Positions 8,991 to 22,100 are shown, counted from the first letter of the stretch. The stretch: 64,000 nt of DNA from Agrypnia vestita (GCA_016648135.1 JADDOH010002569.1:1-64000), one strand, 5' to 3'. Numbers and translations are program-made. The notes: a model not told the origin generated them from the letters alone.

Positions 8991-11900
8991 TTTGATAGTT
9001 CGGAAACCAATAAATTCACTAGTAATTAGAAGTTAAAATATTGCATTCATTTCTATTGGTGAAAAACTCTTTGAATATGATAAGAATGATCTTAAATATA
9101 ATTTCTCTAAAATGCCAGTGAATGATGGACTCACTAGAAAAACAGATTCACTGTAACAGATATATCACGTATAATCTAAAATTTTATGTATCTTTAAAAT
9201 TTAAAGTTACCCTTTCCCCTGTAGGGTAATTAGATAATTTATTGGTGCTTAATCATTTTGCACCTACATATATACATTTTTTTTTCTTTAACAACTGTTT
9301 CAGTTTTATGTAGACAGCCTTTTTGAAATTTTGTAAAGCTTTCATCTAAATATATAAAACTTTTTTGACATTTACAGCGTTAACTTTATGGTTGGACATA
9401 ATTATTAATTTGAGAAACCTAACAAACTTTGTGTAAACCAAGCTGATTGTTTTTAAACGTCTATCGGTTTCGATATTGCACTCTATCTTCGTCACGATGG
9501 ACGAACAATAACATCCATAAATTATATTTGTAAGAGTGAACTGTTAGGAGAGGGTGTGTACTCATTTGTGGTGGAGGCGACGCTTGGCTGTGGGACATTA
9601 AAATGGGGAGTACATTGAAAAATGGATTATTCATTAAATGTAATTCATTGTTTTTGGTATTGAGAGACTCTTTGATTTCCAACATTTCTAAATGATGTTA
9701 CTGTATGAGCTGTCTGTAAGATTTGCTGACCGCTCAGTGATCTCACGGCCCGCGGCGGCTGGTCCTGGTGTCGCTGGGGCAGACACCCTCCATGTCACAC
9801 GCTACTACTGTTATGCTGGATATATTTTTTTAAATATATTTTGAATTCATTTTTCATATTTAGCTATTCCCACTATTTCGCTATATTTTTATCCTTTTTG
9901 TTCTAACATCTGTGCGCTTTCTTCTAATGAGCCATTATTTTTTCTGATCAAACATTTTTATTTGTTTTATATTCTGCGCTTCTAAATTTGTTTTTTGTAT
10001 CTTTTTGAGCCGAAAGGAGTTCAATAAATTTCTTGAAAAAAAATTTCAAAGACTTGGCTGTTTCCTTGAATCGTTTTTTCATCCCATATATTATGTCCAT
10101 TTTTGAATTCCTAGTACCGATTCTAAAGGCCTTCATTCCACTGTGATTGACAGAATTTTCCGATCGTGATTTCTTTCTCTAAGGTAATCTTGTTTCTTCA
10201 TGTGCAGTGGTCGTGTTCATGTTGGGCTTTTTTATTTTTCTTATGGATTCAGAAGTGTAGTGTCCATATTAATAATTTTATTAATAAACATATCCACATT
10301 AAAATAATAATTTCTTTGACATCACTTTATTTCTATGTTATATTATTTTCTATGCTTTATTTTGGAGAATCGTTAATTTTCTTAACTATTCCTCACTAGC
10401 CAGAAATAGTATATAGCTGCAGTTGTTAATATGAGGGACTTTTATTGAACTGTATATATTTTTGAAAGATTCTGTTTTGATGTATTTTCGAATGTACCAT
10501 TTATAAGATCGATTCTTAAAATTTTGTTTTATTTTTCAGTTTTACTACTCATCTTCTGCAAGACGTTGGACAATAGCGGGAGTAACAAATTGTGAATTTT
10601 GTAAGTTCATACGCTTTAAAACAAGTCTAGTGAATTGAAAATCTTGTCAGTTTGAAAATGTTAAATAACAACTTTTTCTACTCAAGTCCCGAAAATATTC
10701 AATAAATTTAGCGAGACTCGATGGTTGAGGGTTTTGTTCATTTTTGTAGTAAATTTGCGTCACAAAGATAAACAGAGTAATGTTTATTCACGTTTCGACA
10801 CCTTAGAAATTCGCAAGTTCAGAAAGCCGCAACATTCGCGCGCTGAAATATTAATATTCGTCTTCCCACGTCCCGGCAGCAGCGCTTCTGGGGGACTCCG
10901 CCCCCCTGCAGATCTCCCTCGGGAAGTCACCAAGCCCAGTGCCTGTCTGCACAACGTGTCACGATAAGGAGCCATTTCCTCGCCAATTAAACTCTAATAC
11001 GTCTTTCCCAGAGAACTGAACACATGACTGATAGACTATTGTTTCTGACTATACTCACATTTTATCTTAGAAGCGTTAATTCTTCGACTGAGATCCTAAA
11101 GATTGGTCTCCATGTGGAGACATCGAAGGGAGATGCGCGCAATGTTCGCGGTGCTGTATGGAGATACGTCTAATACGCCTCCAGCCGCATTTTTATAAAA
11201 CAGTAAATAGAGATATAGGCAGGGCCTCGCAGTAACACCCGGCAGAACCGGTTGTGTCCTGCCAGTGCGGAAAAAAGTCAAAGCAAAAATAGACACAAAG
11301 TGTCGTCGCAGTGGCGGCTGCTGGGCCTGGCGCTGTTTCCACTGGTGAAGCTTCAAATCGGTCAAGAAGGGGAACTGACTGCAAGAACCGTAGAGAACAT
11401 TCATTTTACTTCACGGCACTACACGTAGTAATGTATGCGAGTGTAATTTCAATAAGTTATCTTAAAATCACTTTCCTCAGTAGTTGATAGATATACGATT
11501 GTTTATATAGGAGGCATCTATGGGTCTATGGGTGAAAACGATTTTGAATGGCGGGAATGCCTTTTTTTTGGGAAATAAGGTAAGCTTGAGTTTTATTTAA
11601 CAAAATATTACAATCAAAAGTAATGTCGGTATAGTAAAGTTATATTAGAGTCACGGGCTGCTTTGACTATTACGGGGAAGAGCTGGACCTTTTAGCACCA
11701 GACACCTAGCAACGGCGAGTCCTGGCGACATCGGAGTGAGCCCGCTTCCTGCAGCGGACTGGACATAGACGTGGGAGAGGTCCCGGGGAGACTGGACGTT
11801 CAGAGACTCGAGCTGATGACTAGTTTAAAGAGCCCGAGGACCTGCTGACTATGAACGGTAGCGAGGAGAGGCGGTGAAGGCGGCTCCAGCAGACCTTCAG

Positions 11901-12188
11901 TGTTCCCCTCGACTAGGACTGCCCCGAGCCTGGCCGCCCTCACCAGCCAGGAGCTGGCAGAGCCGGTACATCCAGCAAAAGGAGCCGAGTAAGTATTTTC
12001 AACCATTTCTATAAACCCTCACTTTGCCAGTCCCGGGGTCTGCACCAGGCGCCACCTCGGGGCGTACTTCCGAAACCTTTTTGGCCGAGTCTTGATCAAC
12101 AGCTTTTCCTCTCGCATGCTAAGCCAGCGCTCTACTATCTGATCTACCGTGGAGTCTGTGTGTGACCTGACTGTGGAGTCATGTTTTG
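8991..12188. other. Non-coding stretch with GC-rich islands
   Basis: No supported gene. The bulk is AT-rich, with sharp GC-rich islands near 9735-9790, 10855-10965, 11100-11400 and 11640-11988. The last ends in a good donor-like gtaagt at 11989, so it could be an untranslated or decayed exon. Frames through the islands are broken or very short on both strands. Confidence 0.4.
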
Positions 12189-12635
12189 TTTAAATTAAAT
12201 ACAAATCACTTTATTTTCACCACTTCATCAGATATAAAATATACATGTTTTGAGAACAATCTTCTCTTCTTCAGGATTGTTTGTGTACCTACTGACATTG
12301 AAATATAGATAAACCATGCAAGTATACGGAAGGGATACGGAAGTGTTGGGTGAGTGGAGGGGGGGGAGTCAGAGGTGTTAATTAGAGAATGTCATTGGAA
12401 GGGGATGGATTCTTAAGTGGTTCAATTCAATTCAATAGTGTGCACAAATTTTGTCTGAATTAATATTGAAACTTCCTAATTTCAAGTATTTTTAGATTAT
12501 TTATCTGTGAGATCATTTAACTAGTTTGTTAAAATTCTTAACCTTTATTAATAGTTAATGAATTTATTTTATATAAATATGATTTGATTTCTAATAAAGT
12601 GGTGAAAACAAAGTGATTTGTGTTTTAATTTAATA
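12189..12635. repeat. MITE-like element with ~40-bp terminal inverted repeats
   Basis: The left end (aaattaaatacaaatcactt, then tattttcaccactt) is the reverse complement of the right end (aaagtggtgaaaacaaagtg, then atttgtgttttaattta), with a few mismatches. The 360-bp interior has no ORF. This is the structure of a non-autonomous DNA transposon. Confidence 0.6.
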
Positions 12636-13824
12636 ATAATGTCACCACATAGTTCAAACCTTCATTCAGAAGAAAAAATATTCTTCCAATAATTACATAT
12701 CATGTTTTGTGTTAGAATTGAACGAGTTATATTTTCTATAATATTCCTGGGACCAACTAGTAAATCTGCTGATCATCACAAATGGTGTCGTTGCAACTAT
12801 ATTCTGCACATTCATAGTCTATACCACTAAACTGTCACTCGCTTCGTTCTTGAAGTATTGCCTCCCACGGCATTACCCTTTCTTCTAGCCTGACATTGTA
12901 CTAACCTCGAGCTCTCTGTTCCCAGCAGTTGCCGGCGGAAGCTGAGAATACCCGGAACGTCGAGCGGCTTCCTGTTGACCTTCCCGGGCCAGACCTCGCC
13001 CTGGACCGGACACAAATGGAGATTTTCATACATCATGTATATGTACACATCGACCGCAAACTTAACTTTGCTTTGGTATTGTACAAGCGGACATAAATTA
13101 TAGACACTTTTAGTAGGGCGGTGGCTTCATGTTTGAAATGTTCATGTTTGTCTTTTTTCATGGTTTTTAAAGCAGAACAAGATAGAAACTTAACCTAAAA
13201 GCCTCCGCACATCGATTAATTTATCATATTTAATCGTTTTACGTATTATAAACTTTAAAAAAAGTTTATGTAGGTACTTGATGTAATACTTATAAACTAA
13301 AAATATACAATCAAATTAATTCCACTAAAGTCCATTGGGCTAAAAGTGGTCCAAGCTATATGATAATGTTGCTCATCATTTAGTATATTCATATATCAGT
13401 GACTTGATAACTTTTTAATATAATAACCTGTTTTATCGGCCACTCGGCCAAATGTTTGGCTTGCGTATTTTGTGTGACCATTAGCGTTGCCAGCTTAATG
13501 TGTGCTGGGCTTAGTGATAAAAATTGTTGACCTAGATTAATATTTCTACTTTTTAATTTTTCAAATATTTAGACATAGTTCACGGGACTTTGTATTTTAA
13601 GTATATGTTGTTTTATTTCAAAAAGTGTGGAGATAAGTGACTCACTTTATATTTCTTTCTATTTATTGTAAATGAATTCTTAATACACATACGATACAAA
13701 TAATAGGATTTTTATTTATTTTACAACTTTAATATTTATTTATTTGTTTATTTCTATTTAATTTTAATATAAAATTTTGGTTGGATTGTGCCTGTCTCAC
13801 TTGAAATATCTGTGTTCAGACATG
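12636..13824. other. No supported gene; one GC-rich island
   Basis: The GC-rich block at about 12900-13015 has an acceptor-like gttcccag on the plus strand (ending 12925) and an open frame to about 13096, but also a minus-strand frame of similar quality. Neither translation is recognisable. The rest is AT-rich with nothing notable. Confidence 0.35.
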
Positions 13825-13930
13825 GACCCCGATTCCCTAAGCAAACCGCTAAATTTAAGAGGCCGTTAAAAAAAATTAACGCCATTTTTGTCAATTTCGT
13901 ATTCCGTAACTCACATTTCCGCTAAAAAAT
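13825..13930 (+). repeat. Left terminal inverted repeat of the Harbinger element
   Basis: It pairs with 17290-17394. Shared words include gaccccgattcc, accgctaa, ggccg followed by a T/A run, and tattccgta. The apparent upstream ATG of the transposase reading frame (13888) lies inside this repeat, which is one reason the start was placed further downstream. Confidence 0.75.
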
Positions 13931-14046
13931 TGACGGACGCTTTAAACTCGGCCGCTAAACGTCATATTTTTATCGGGTGGGAATATGATGGCGCTAAATT
14001 TTTAGCGGGAGTTATTTCCATACGAACTGTCAAATTTGACACAGCA

Positions 14047-15255
14047 ATGGCAGAATTCGTTGATTTACTTTTATTAGATGCTTTGAATTACGAGTTTCAA
14101 GAAGAACAAAGAAAGTAAGATACTTATATTTTGATATAAAAGTATTATTTTTCATTTTAAAATATATTTCCTATAATAATTATCAAAAATATTTTCAGGA
14201 GAAAATTGATATTGATGCGTAAAAGTTTGCGGGACGCTAGCAATCCATTTGACCTGCCAGAAAGGAATTTCATTAAATATTTTAGATTAAGTAAACCAGC
14301 TGTCCGATACTTGGTTAATGTTTTGGAGCCATATTTTGAACCACCAATTAGAAGTACTGCGGTGCCAAACATATTGAAAATACTCGTAACTCTACATTTT
14401 TATGGCCATGGTAGCTATCAGCTTGACGTCGGGGGTTCTCATAATTTCGGGATGAGTCAGACGACAGTCAGCAGAAGCATTACCAAAACAACAAGAGCCA
14501 TCGTTTCACATCTGATGCTTGAATGGATCACGTTTCCCCGAACACAAGAGGAAGTGAGGACAACCCAAATGCAATTCTTTACAAAGTTTAATATCCCTGA
14601 TACAATAGGAGTAATAGATTGCACCCACATATCCATTGTGTCACCACCATCCATTCACCCAATATACCCAGGAGCTCTGTACTTCAGTCGCAAAGGATAC
14701 TTCAGCATAAATGTACAGATAATATGTAATGCATCTATGAAGATAACCAATATTAATGCTCGCTTTCCAGGCTCAGTTCATGACTCTGCTATTTGGATGT
14801 CTTCGAACATAAAACAATATCTAAGAGATCAATATATTACAACTCACAACCCACAAATTTTAATTGGAGATTCAGGCTACCCCCTTGAACCTTGGCTTAT
14901 GGTGCCAGTTCAGAATACAACCCAAGGTACCCCCGAAGCTCGGTATAATAAGATTCACGCTAAAGTGAGAAATACCATAGAAAATTTAAATGGTATTTTA
15001 AAAAGTAGATTTAGATGTTTGTTAAAACATAGAACCTTGCATTATGATCCTGTGAAAGCAGCACACATAATTTATAGCTGCGCTGTTCTGCATAACATGG
15101 CAATTCATCATAATGAGGAAACACCAGAAGATTCAGATTCTGAAGAAAGCTCAGATGATGAGAGATCAGAGGATAGTGCAAATATTTCACAAAATAATAA
15201 CTGGCTTGCGGGGGGCCAACTAAGAAGGAATGCTTTAATTTCATATTTTAATTAA
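14047..15255 (+). CDS. Harbinger transposase (DDE_4 / HARBI1-like nuclease), two exons
   Basis: Proposed model: exon 1 is 14047-14114 (ATG; MAEFVDLLLLDALNYEF..), the intron has donor AAA|gtaag and acceptor attttcag, and exon 2 is 14199-15255. The phases agree and give about 374 residues, a normal length for the family. Exon 2 has an N-terminal helix-turn-helix-like region (NFGMSQTTVSR), then the catalytic core: VIDCTH (first Asp, about residue 163), FPGSVHDSAIW, IGDSGYP (second Asp, about 247) and RNTIENLNG (Glu, about 284). The C-terminus is acidic. Known: this family cuts and pastes the transposon with help from a Myb/SANT-like partner; vertebrate HARBI1 is a domesticated relative. The frame is intact here, and the terminal repeats around it mark it as a transposon gene and not a host gene. 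Confidence 0.88.
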
Positions 15256-15474
15256 GATTTATAAATAATTATATGTACATCATCCAGGATGTGTCATAGG
15301 TCATAGGTATAGGTAAAAGGTTTATGGATAAAGTGAATATTATATATTTAAAGATTTTTAATACATACTTTATTACATAACATTGTAAAAACAAAAGAAT
15401 CCTTTAAATGTACTGTACATGTGTATTATATAGGTATCATTTTTGGTTCACAAATGTGTGTACAAAACTCATTA

Positions 15475-15723
15475 TTCTAATAAACATTAATAAATTAGAA
15501 AATATTTATAAAAAGATATTGATTATTGACTTTGTGAAAGAACACAACATTAAACAATTCGAAACAAGCACATCTTTAAGACACCAAAATAACTTTAAAA
15601 TACCAATAAAACTACATATATTTAGGCATAAAAAACTTTAATAATCTTCCTACAGAAATCAAACAGCTAAAAGACATACAACTATCAAAAAAGAAATTAA
15701 ATGAACATTTAAAAAAACAATAA
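15475..15723 (+). pseudogene. 3' fragment of a non-LTR retrotransposon reverse transcriptase ORF
   Basis: After a frameshift near 15640 the plus strand reads NFNNLPTEIKQLKDIQ, then a Lys-rich helix ending LNEHLKKQ and a stop at 15721-15723. The pattern (FN-LP-IK, spacer, KK-LK-L, stop) is typical of the C-terminal end of many LINE reverse transcriptases. The stretch before the shift (FETSTSLRHQNNFKIPIK) fits the preceding part. It lies between the two Harbinger genes and is taken as a 5'-truncated LINE inserted into the element. The clade cannot be decided. Confidence 0.6.
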
Positions 15724-15888
15724 TGTTTTTAAAAAAAAGTGTTGTCCCTCTCTGAGCACAAGAGCTTGTCTCTTTTTTGGAAAATTACAGTGAAAAACCA
15801 AATGTAAAAGATATAAATGATGCATGATCTATATATTGTATAAAATATTACACTAATAAAAAAATAAGATATGTGTATAATTATATAA

Positions 15889-17009
15889 TTATTTGGATAA
15901 TGAATTGCTGCCTTGACTGGATGTATTTATTTTGTTTATTGCAGATGCCATATTATTGACAGCATGTGCCAATTCAATTAACCCTTGGGCTACCATCATG
16001 TTGCCCTGAATTAATTCTCCCATAACCTTGGAGTGATTTATCATGATATTTTGTAAACCGGAGTACTTCTGAGTTTTTTTACTCTTGGTTGTTTGCTTGT
16101 ACTTTCCGTGGATTTATTTTGTCTGGCTATTGAATCTTGTTGTATCTGAAAACATTAATTTGGTCAAAACATGAGAAAATATGCATGTTCAAATATACAA
16201 AAATAATAATTTAATTTATTCGTAGCACGGATGAATTTTATTATTTTTCCCCCTTACTCGTTCATTGAGATGTTTCACATTGTTTCATTACAAAAAATAA
16301 AACTTTACTATTAAATAATCATGTTAAATTATCTTTAAATAGGTGTGATATAAATTATATACCTCTGTTGCAGTAGAATTATCTTCAATCGTTATGTTCG
16401 TTATTATCGGAGAATGCACAGTTTCCAATGCGTCATCATCAATTCCCGGTTCAGAAACATTGGGCACTCCTGTTACAACTGTTGGACATATAGTATTTAG
16501 AAGACGTTCTTCTATCTCAGTGAGAGATTTCCTCGTTGCTGGACCACCCCCGGTACCTTGCACTTCATATAACAACTCTCGCGCTTTTCTCTTCACCTTT
16601 GTCTTCAATTCCCCGAATGCCTAAAAATAAAGGAAATTATTTTAATATATTGATGAGTAAAATGGATAATAGTAACATTTATGAATCTTTGAATCATTAC
16701 ATTATAAACATGTGTTGAGTAAAAGATTAACCATTAAAATATCTCGTCTCCGCACAATGCATGCCGTGCAATGACAAATAAATACAAGAAAAGAGAAGGG
16801 ATGAATTGGGTACTTACTTCTTTCCATTGTTTCACAGTTTTTACCGGCCCATGGTTATTCAACGCGGCACTTAGTTCTTTCCATTTTTCATCTATTATTT
16901 GCAGATCGGTGGGCATAGTAATTTTGCTGAGCACTGCCGAATGAATTTCTATAAACTCCACTAGCATCATTTTTTGTTTCTTTGTCATTCTACGAGACCT
17001 GGATGACAT
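15889..17009 (-). CDS. Harbinger Myb/SANT-like DNA-binding protein, three exons, frameshifted
   Basis: Minus-strand model: exon 1 17009-16818 (64 codons; MTKKQKMMLVEFIEIHS.. ends KQWKE), donor gtaagt; exon 2 16620-16363 (86 codons) between acceptor tttttag and donor gtatat; exon 3 from about 16146 after ttttcag to a stop at 15889-15891. The first exon has the spaced Trp/aromatic helices of the Myb/SANT-like domain that accompanies Harbinger transposases. Exon 3 begins in frame but needs a one-base shift near 16110-16090 to reach a good helical tail (MINHSKVMGELIQGNMMVAQ.. ending SNSLSK). This may be a real indel in a decaying copy or a missed micro-exon. It converges on the transposase gene. 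Confidence 0.65.
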
Positions 17010-17289
17010 TCTTTAAAAAATTGATAAACGCGTGTTAGCCAAAAGGATTCTAGACAGAAACTAAAAAGAATTTGACTCAAATAATACACAATCAACACGA
17101 CAACTTGTCGAAGGAACGTAAACATCTTGACGTTTGTTTATTTTAACATAATAAAAAGTTTGACAGATGACGTCTCAAATGTGTCTCCTACCACGCCGCG
17201 CGGTAAGATTGTCTCTACCTGGAGCTCATTTCATGGTACACTTTTAACCGGCCTCTAAAATATATGCATTTAAAGGATCCGTTAAAAAC

Positions 17290-17394
17290 GAAGATACGGA
17301 ATACCAAATTCCAGATTTTCGATTAGCGGAACGCTAAAATGATTTTTTTTTTAGCGGCCGTTAAAATTAGCGGTTGAGTTACGGAATCGGGGTC
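17290..17394 (-). repeat. Right terminal inverted repeat of the Harbinger element
   Basis: Read on the minus strand it starts gaccccgattccgtaactc, then accgctaattttaacggccg, in register with the left end. It lies upstream of the Myb-like gene start. Confidence 0.75.
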
Positions 17395-17687
17395 AAATTC
17401 GGCTGTTATTTAAAATTTAAAATAAATGTATATGGGAACTTTTGATCCTTAACTGCTCAATTATGAATCATACAGCTTTGTGATGAAATCATTCATGATG
17501 TTTAGCAACACTAACCCACGATTAAGGTTGTGTGATTATAACACGTACAGATGCAATCGTCTCTTATGACCGAGTACTGCCGGGGCTCTGAGATATTTGT
17601 CGGTAACTGCGATGACATTTACGGAAAATAATCCTTTCTCAATTGTCAACCTACGCCCCGGGTAATGATTCTGCAATTCGCATGCTT

Positions 17688-17932
17688 GATAAATCGAAAT
17701 TTGAAGTCTGCAGTGCAACCTGTCTTCGTTTAGCTAGTTCAAGTAAATTTATAAATCGAAATTTGAATGTTACATTGCTATCTGTCTTAGCTAAAATAAA
17801 AACATTTATAAATCGAAATTTGAATGTTGTATTGTAGCCTGTCTTCGTTTAGCCAAATCAAATTGATATTGATATACTGAAATTTGCGCGTTGTACGCAA
17901 TCTCTCTTCATTTGTCTAAATAAAAAAACAGG
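17688..17932 (+). repeat. Minisatellite, about four 60-bp units
   Basis: Units start near 17690, 17750, 17808 and 17870. Each contains aaatcgaaatttgaatgt-like sequence followed by cctgtcttcgtttagct. Spacing is 58-63 bp. The last unit is the most diverged. Confidence 0.75.
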
Positions 17933-18944
17933 TTTGATCGTTTTACCTTACATAACAAACTATCTACCTCAAATAAAACATTCTATTTTCATTCGTACAT
18001 CTTTTAACTCCCATAATATTATCCAATAATTACCTATTATTTAAAAAAAAAATAAGGTTACGCTAGTTGAAAACACACAACCTGAATAAATGGAATAATG
18101 ATTGTTAATTCTCGAAATTATATGCTAGGTGTATTTTTAATGTTGCCGACTTTGTTATCTAGTTTTATATTTCTAACATTGGTTCTAGTTAACATACGTC
18201 ATCTAGTAGTAGTTCAAAACATAAAATAAATCATTCGATTAGTATAGATACACAGAAAAAACAATTATTACAATACAACCTATTTAAAAAATATTTAGAT
18301 TAATACCGAGATACAAACCCGGAATCTTTCCGCATACATTACAAATAAAAAGTTGATATAAGTCTCAAATTTTAAGATGGTTAAATTACAGATGTGGCGA
18401 AATTGACATCTCTGTACCTCGGAACGGAACAGTTTACGTCTTGCTTCTGTGCTCGCCACTCTAGAATTGTTCCAAACTTTTCATTGTTTGGTGTAGGCAG
18501 GGAAATCGTATTGCCTGCGAGTTTTAAGTTTAAGTTCTTGTAAAGAATTTTTTTCTTGAATGTATTTACTCCCCTCCCCCCTCTTGACATCAAGTTTTCG
18601 GTAGGCACGAGAGATGGTACGTGGTAAACTGGGGAACGTTAACTAGTCGATTTAATGCTCGCGCACGTTCGTTAATAATCATTGGAAATTGCGTCTCATC
18701 TCTGCGAAGCCGCGTCCGTGGTTTGGTAGGCTTTTACGAGGGTATCATTTTGATATCGGAGGCTGTACTCCCGGAATGGCGTGTCAAATTCAAGAAATAT
18801 TATTCGCTCACGTCACCCCACATACAGATTTACGTGTAATTATTATGAAAATTATAAACGACGTTACTAGTTAGAAAAGGTCTAGAGGATAGTAAAAATG
18901 TATAATATAAAAGGAAAACTTGAATAACCTCGCAGGAATATATT

Positions 18945-19150
18945 CCTGCCTTGATTATGAGTCGAAAATGTTTAAGCAACTATGACCTAATATCAATACT
19001 TATGGAGATATGCGACATCAAAGTTTGCATTTTTTCTTTCAATATTTCTGACTTATTTTTGTAAAACGTTGAACTATCGTCACAGTAACTTATATCGATT
19101 ACGAAAAATTCATTCGTTTCAATACAAGTTAAATAAATTGATAATTTATC
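18945..19150 (+). repeat. Truncated copy of the cagggtgtaacag MITE family
   Basis: It shares attcctgccttgattatgag, tcgaaaatgtt, atatttctgactta and acttatatcgattacgaaaa with the complete copy at 60620-61122, but both terminal cagggt ends are missing. Confidence 0.65.
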
Positions 19151-22100
19151 CTATTTAATTATCATCCCTCTGCGGACAAAATCCAATAACTGTTTTCTTA
19201 TAACAAACATACTTTCATATAAAATATTGTTAATAATCATGTAAACACAAAGTTACTATAAAGTTAGCACAAAGTTACTACAAAAATGCTACAAAGTTAA
19301 CGCTATAAACATCAAAAATAAGATGAAAAGTGTTGGAGGCAACGGGACCAGATGGCATACGCAAAAGAATTGACGTGATTGAGAGTAAAAACTGCAACAA
19401 TCGACATGAAATATTTAACTTTTAAATATTGTCACGGGTCGTGGCTGCGGGAGACAAATGAAAATATTGGAATTTAATTAGTGACTAAATATTTTATTAA
19501 ATTGACTAAGTCACTTAACACGAATTAAATTAATACACTATTTTTGGATTCACACTTATTTGCAATTTACCAATTATCTATGGACACTTTATAATTGCTG
19601 GGTAATACTTTATTTATCATCTAAGTAGTCGCACTTATTCAAATTGTCAGTTAGGTACTTCGTTTGATTATTTCGCTTAATATCTATCGCTCCGAGTATC
19701 TCACGACTGACCACCCCGTTCCGCGGCTGATATCGCGCCGATAGAAATGTCAAAATAAACTCCATCCGCGCAGCTCTCGGTCCCGCTTTTATGCGCAACA
19801 CGTTGGTCTTTCGAACACTCTTGAAGATTATTTTATTTTCTAGTGTGCACCATCTTAGTTTGTTGTCATCGACACATTACGAGAGATTCTACGTAATTTG
19901 CCTAAAATCGCTATTTAATTTGATGATAAAATGCGACTTGTGAGTTATGAACACGACGCACCCCTTCATTTTATAATGTTTTAAGATACCCGCTTCATGG
20001 CTGGCGGATTGCAGTGATTGCACGTGCCACGCACCACCATAATAACCACGTGCTCGTAACCTCGTGTAAAGGATAGCAGCAGCCGCAGAACATCTTGCAT
20101 CCATTTTTTATCTTTATTTTGCAAATCTGACGCAACAGGTGCACCTGTCCTTATGCATCGCGGGACCTGCCGTTGCCCTCGCGCGCATTTTTTGCTCTTT
20201 TATAAACCTGCTAGATATCGGATGTCGTATTATGCATTTATGAACTGTGTTATTATATAATGAACTCGGTCAAATTGACTACATTATAATATTATGAACT
20301 CAATCGGGTCGACTACATTATTATGTTGTATTATGAACTTGGTCCAGATCATCTACATTATTTTTTATTATACCTACATATTTTATAGACCATATTACAA
20401 ATTTATACGTTGTAATTTAAACATATTTCTACAAAAACTTGTTCTTAAACATTTTTAAGGAGAATTGGCATAATTATTAATATATTCGTTGCTTATATCT
20501 ACTGCTTATTTATTAATAGGGAAAATTTTGTAAGGTTGTTCTTCTTATTAGTTTTCTTTTTCATTAGCGGCATTAAAATAAAAATCATCACATCATGGAA
20601 TTATTGATAATAATTTTAATTTTATGCTTGTTTCTTTTTTGATTAAAAATCGAACTCAAGTGTGCTAAAAGTAACTGTATCATTAAACTATTTTTATTAA
20701 TAACCGAAAAATAATTATTAATAATTTTATTCAAGTCTGTACCATGATATATTTCTCTGAAATTGTTTAAGGCCATTAAATTTACAATATTCGTTATCTT
20801 CGTAATATCTATTCACTGATCCGCCAACGCTATGATCCCTATATAATTATTATTCTTCAACCAGCGCGCTGCGCCCTAACATCTCTAACATGGTAAACGA
20901 TACCTTTCGAAAGAAAGTGACTTTTTGTTCCTTTCATGTTCCGATTCTAAATGACTCCTCCCTTCGATTGCTGGACCCCGCCTATACGTCACTTTCTCTC
21001 ATCACAATCTCGGCACCAGCTAATCATCAGGCCCACCGAAGCGACCTTCACCCAGATAACCCTTCGCTCCATCAATAACGATACTATGTACGTATTATCA
21101 CGTATTATTTCGATATCCGCCGGTTGATGGACGTTGCATTGCTGTAAGTTTCAACATCTTCAGAAATGTTAGACTAATAATTTTACTACTTATCTTCTGA
21201 ATACATATTCGTATTATCAACCTCTTCCTGCAGTACTTGTCATTCATTATATCCGGTTATTGTAATCAAAAATTAATATTATTTATTATTAATTCAGTGA
21301 CTCGCGATACCGTGCGCTCAATCCAATTTCTATCAGAAGTTAGTGTAGTTTGTTGATATATTTAAAATGTCGTTTTTCTTTTCCCAATAAAAGTTCCGTA
21401 TTTTCACGTCCTTTCAAACATCACAATGACGGTTGTATTTTGATAATGATTGAAATTTCATTTCGTTAATCTCGATTTGCCGTGTTCCTTTGTGTGCTCG
21501 CCATTTCGCTTCGTATTCTTTATGGATCGTCGGTTTTATTTTTGCTTTAATGTGCTTGAGATAATTACTTTTTTATCAAGTCAAATGACGTCATAACACT
21601 TTATTACTCCAATCAGAAAGTAACACGCCATACAAAATGCATAGGTTTTTTCATTGTATTGTGCTATTGCGTATTCTAAAAATATGTTTTAATTTTTTTT
21701 GCTTCAGACAAACGAGAGAACCGTCAAGATACATAGTTGAGTTTTTTTATAATCCCTTGAAATTAGTCGTATGTCGTATCCAGGGATTTAAATTTTAAGG
21801 AGTTAGTTACCTTTGTTTTTTCATAGCATTGAAGAGTTCAACCTAATTCTAATAATCTGTTTATATATTAAAATGTATGCCGCGGTTGAGCAGCGAGATT
21901 AAACATCGCGCTAGTTCTGTCCATTCTTTTATGGAAATCACGCTTTACAAGGCGGACGACGGCGCGTGGTTTTTTGGATAAGACGGAATAAGTTCCGTCC
22001 GATGGAAATTACATCCGGAACGGAGACGTCCAACATCTCAGACACCATCCTACCGGGAGGTGGCTTCCATTATAACCATTTTGTGGTAGGTACTACCACT

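Larger units (their letters stand above)
13825..17394. mobile_element. Harbinger (PIF/Harbinger) DNA transposon, both genes present
   Basis: The ends are long imperfect inverted repeats (about 100 bp). The left begins gaccccgattccctaa; the right ends ttacggaatcggggtc. Similar words (aaccgcta, aacggccg, attccgta) recur in order in both. Inside are a plus-strand DDE transposase and a convergent minus-strand Myb/SANT-like gene, the standard Harbinger content. Flanking trinucleotides are ATG (left) and AAA (right), so the usual 3-bp target duplication is not visible. The element carries a LINE fragment (15475-15723) and a frameshift in the Myb-like gene, so it is probably immobile now. Confidence 0.85.

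Noticed and set aside
11193..11404. GC-rich minus and plus ORFs near 11.1-11.4 kb as genes
   Set aside because: Competing frames on both strands, no start context or domain; kept only as part of the GC-island observation.
13888..14046. Upstream in-frame ATG extending the Harbinger transposase N-terminus by 53 residues
   Set aside because: It would start inside the terminal inverted repeat and encode sequence made of that repeat; the ATG at 14047 gives a normal start and length.
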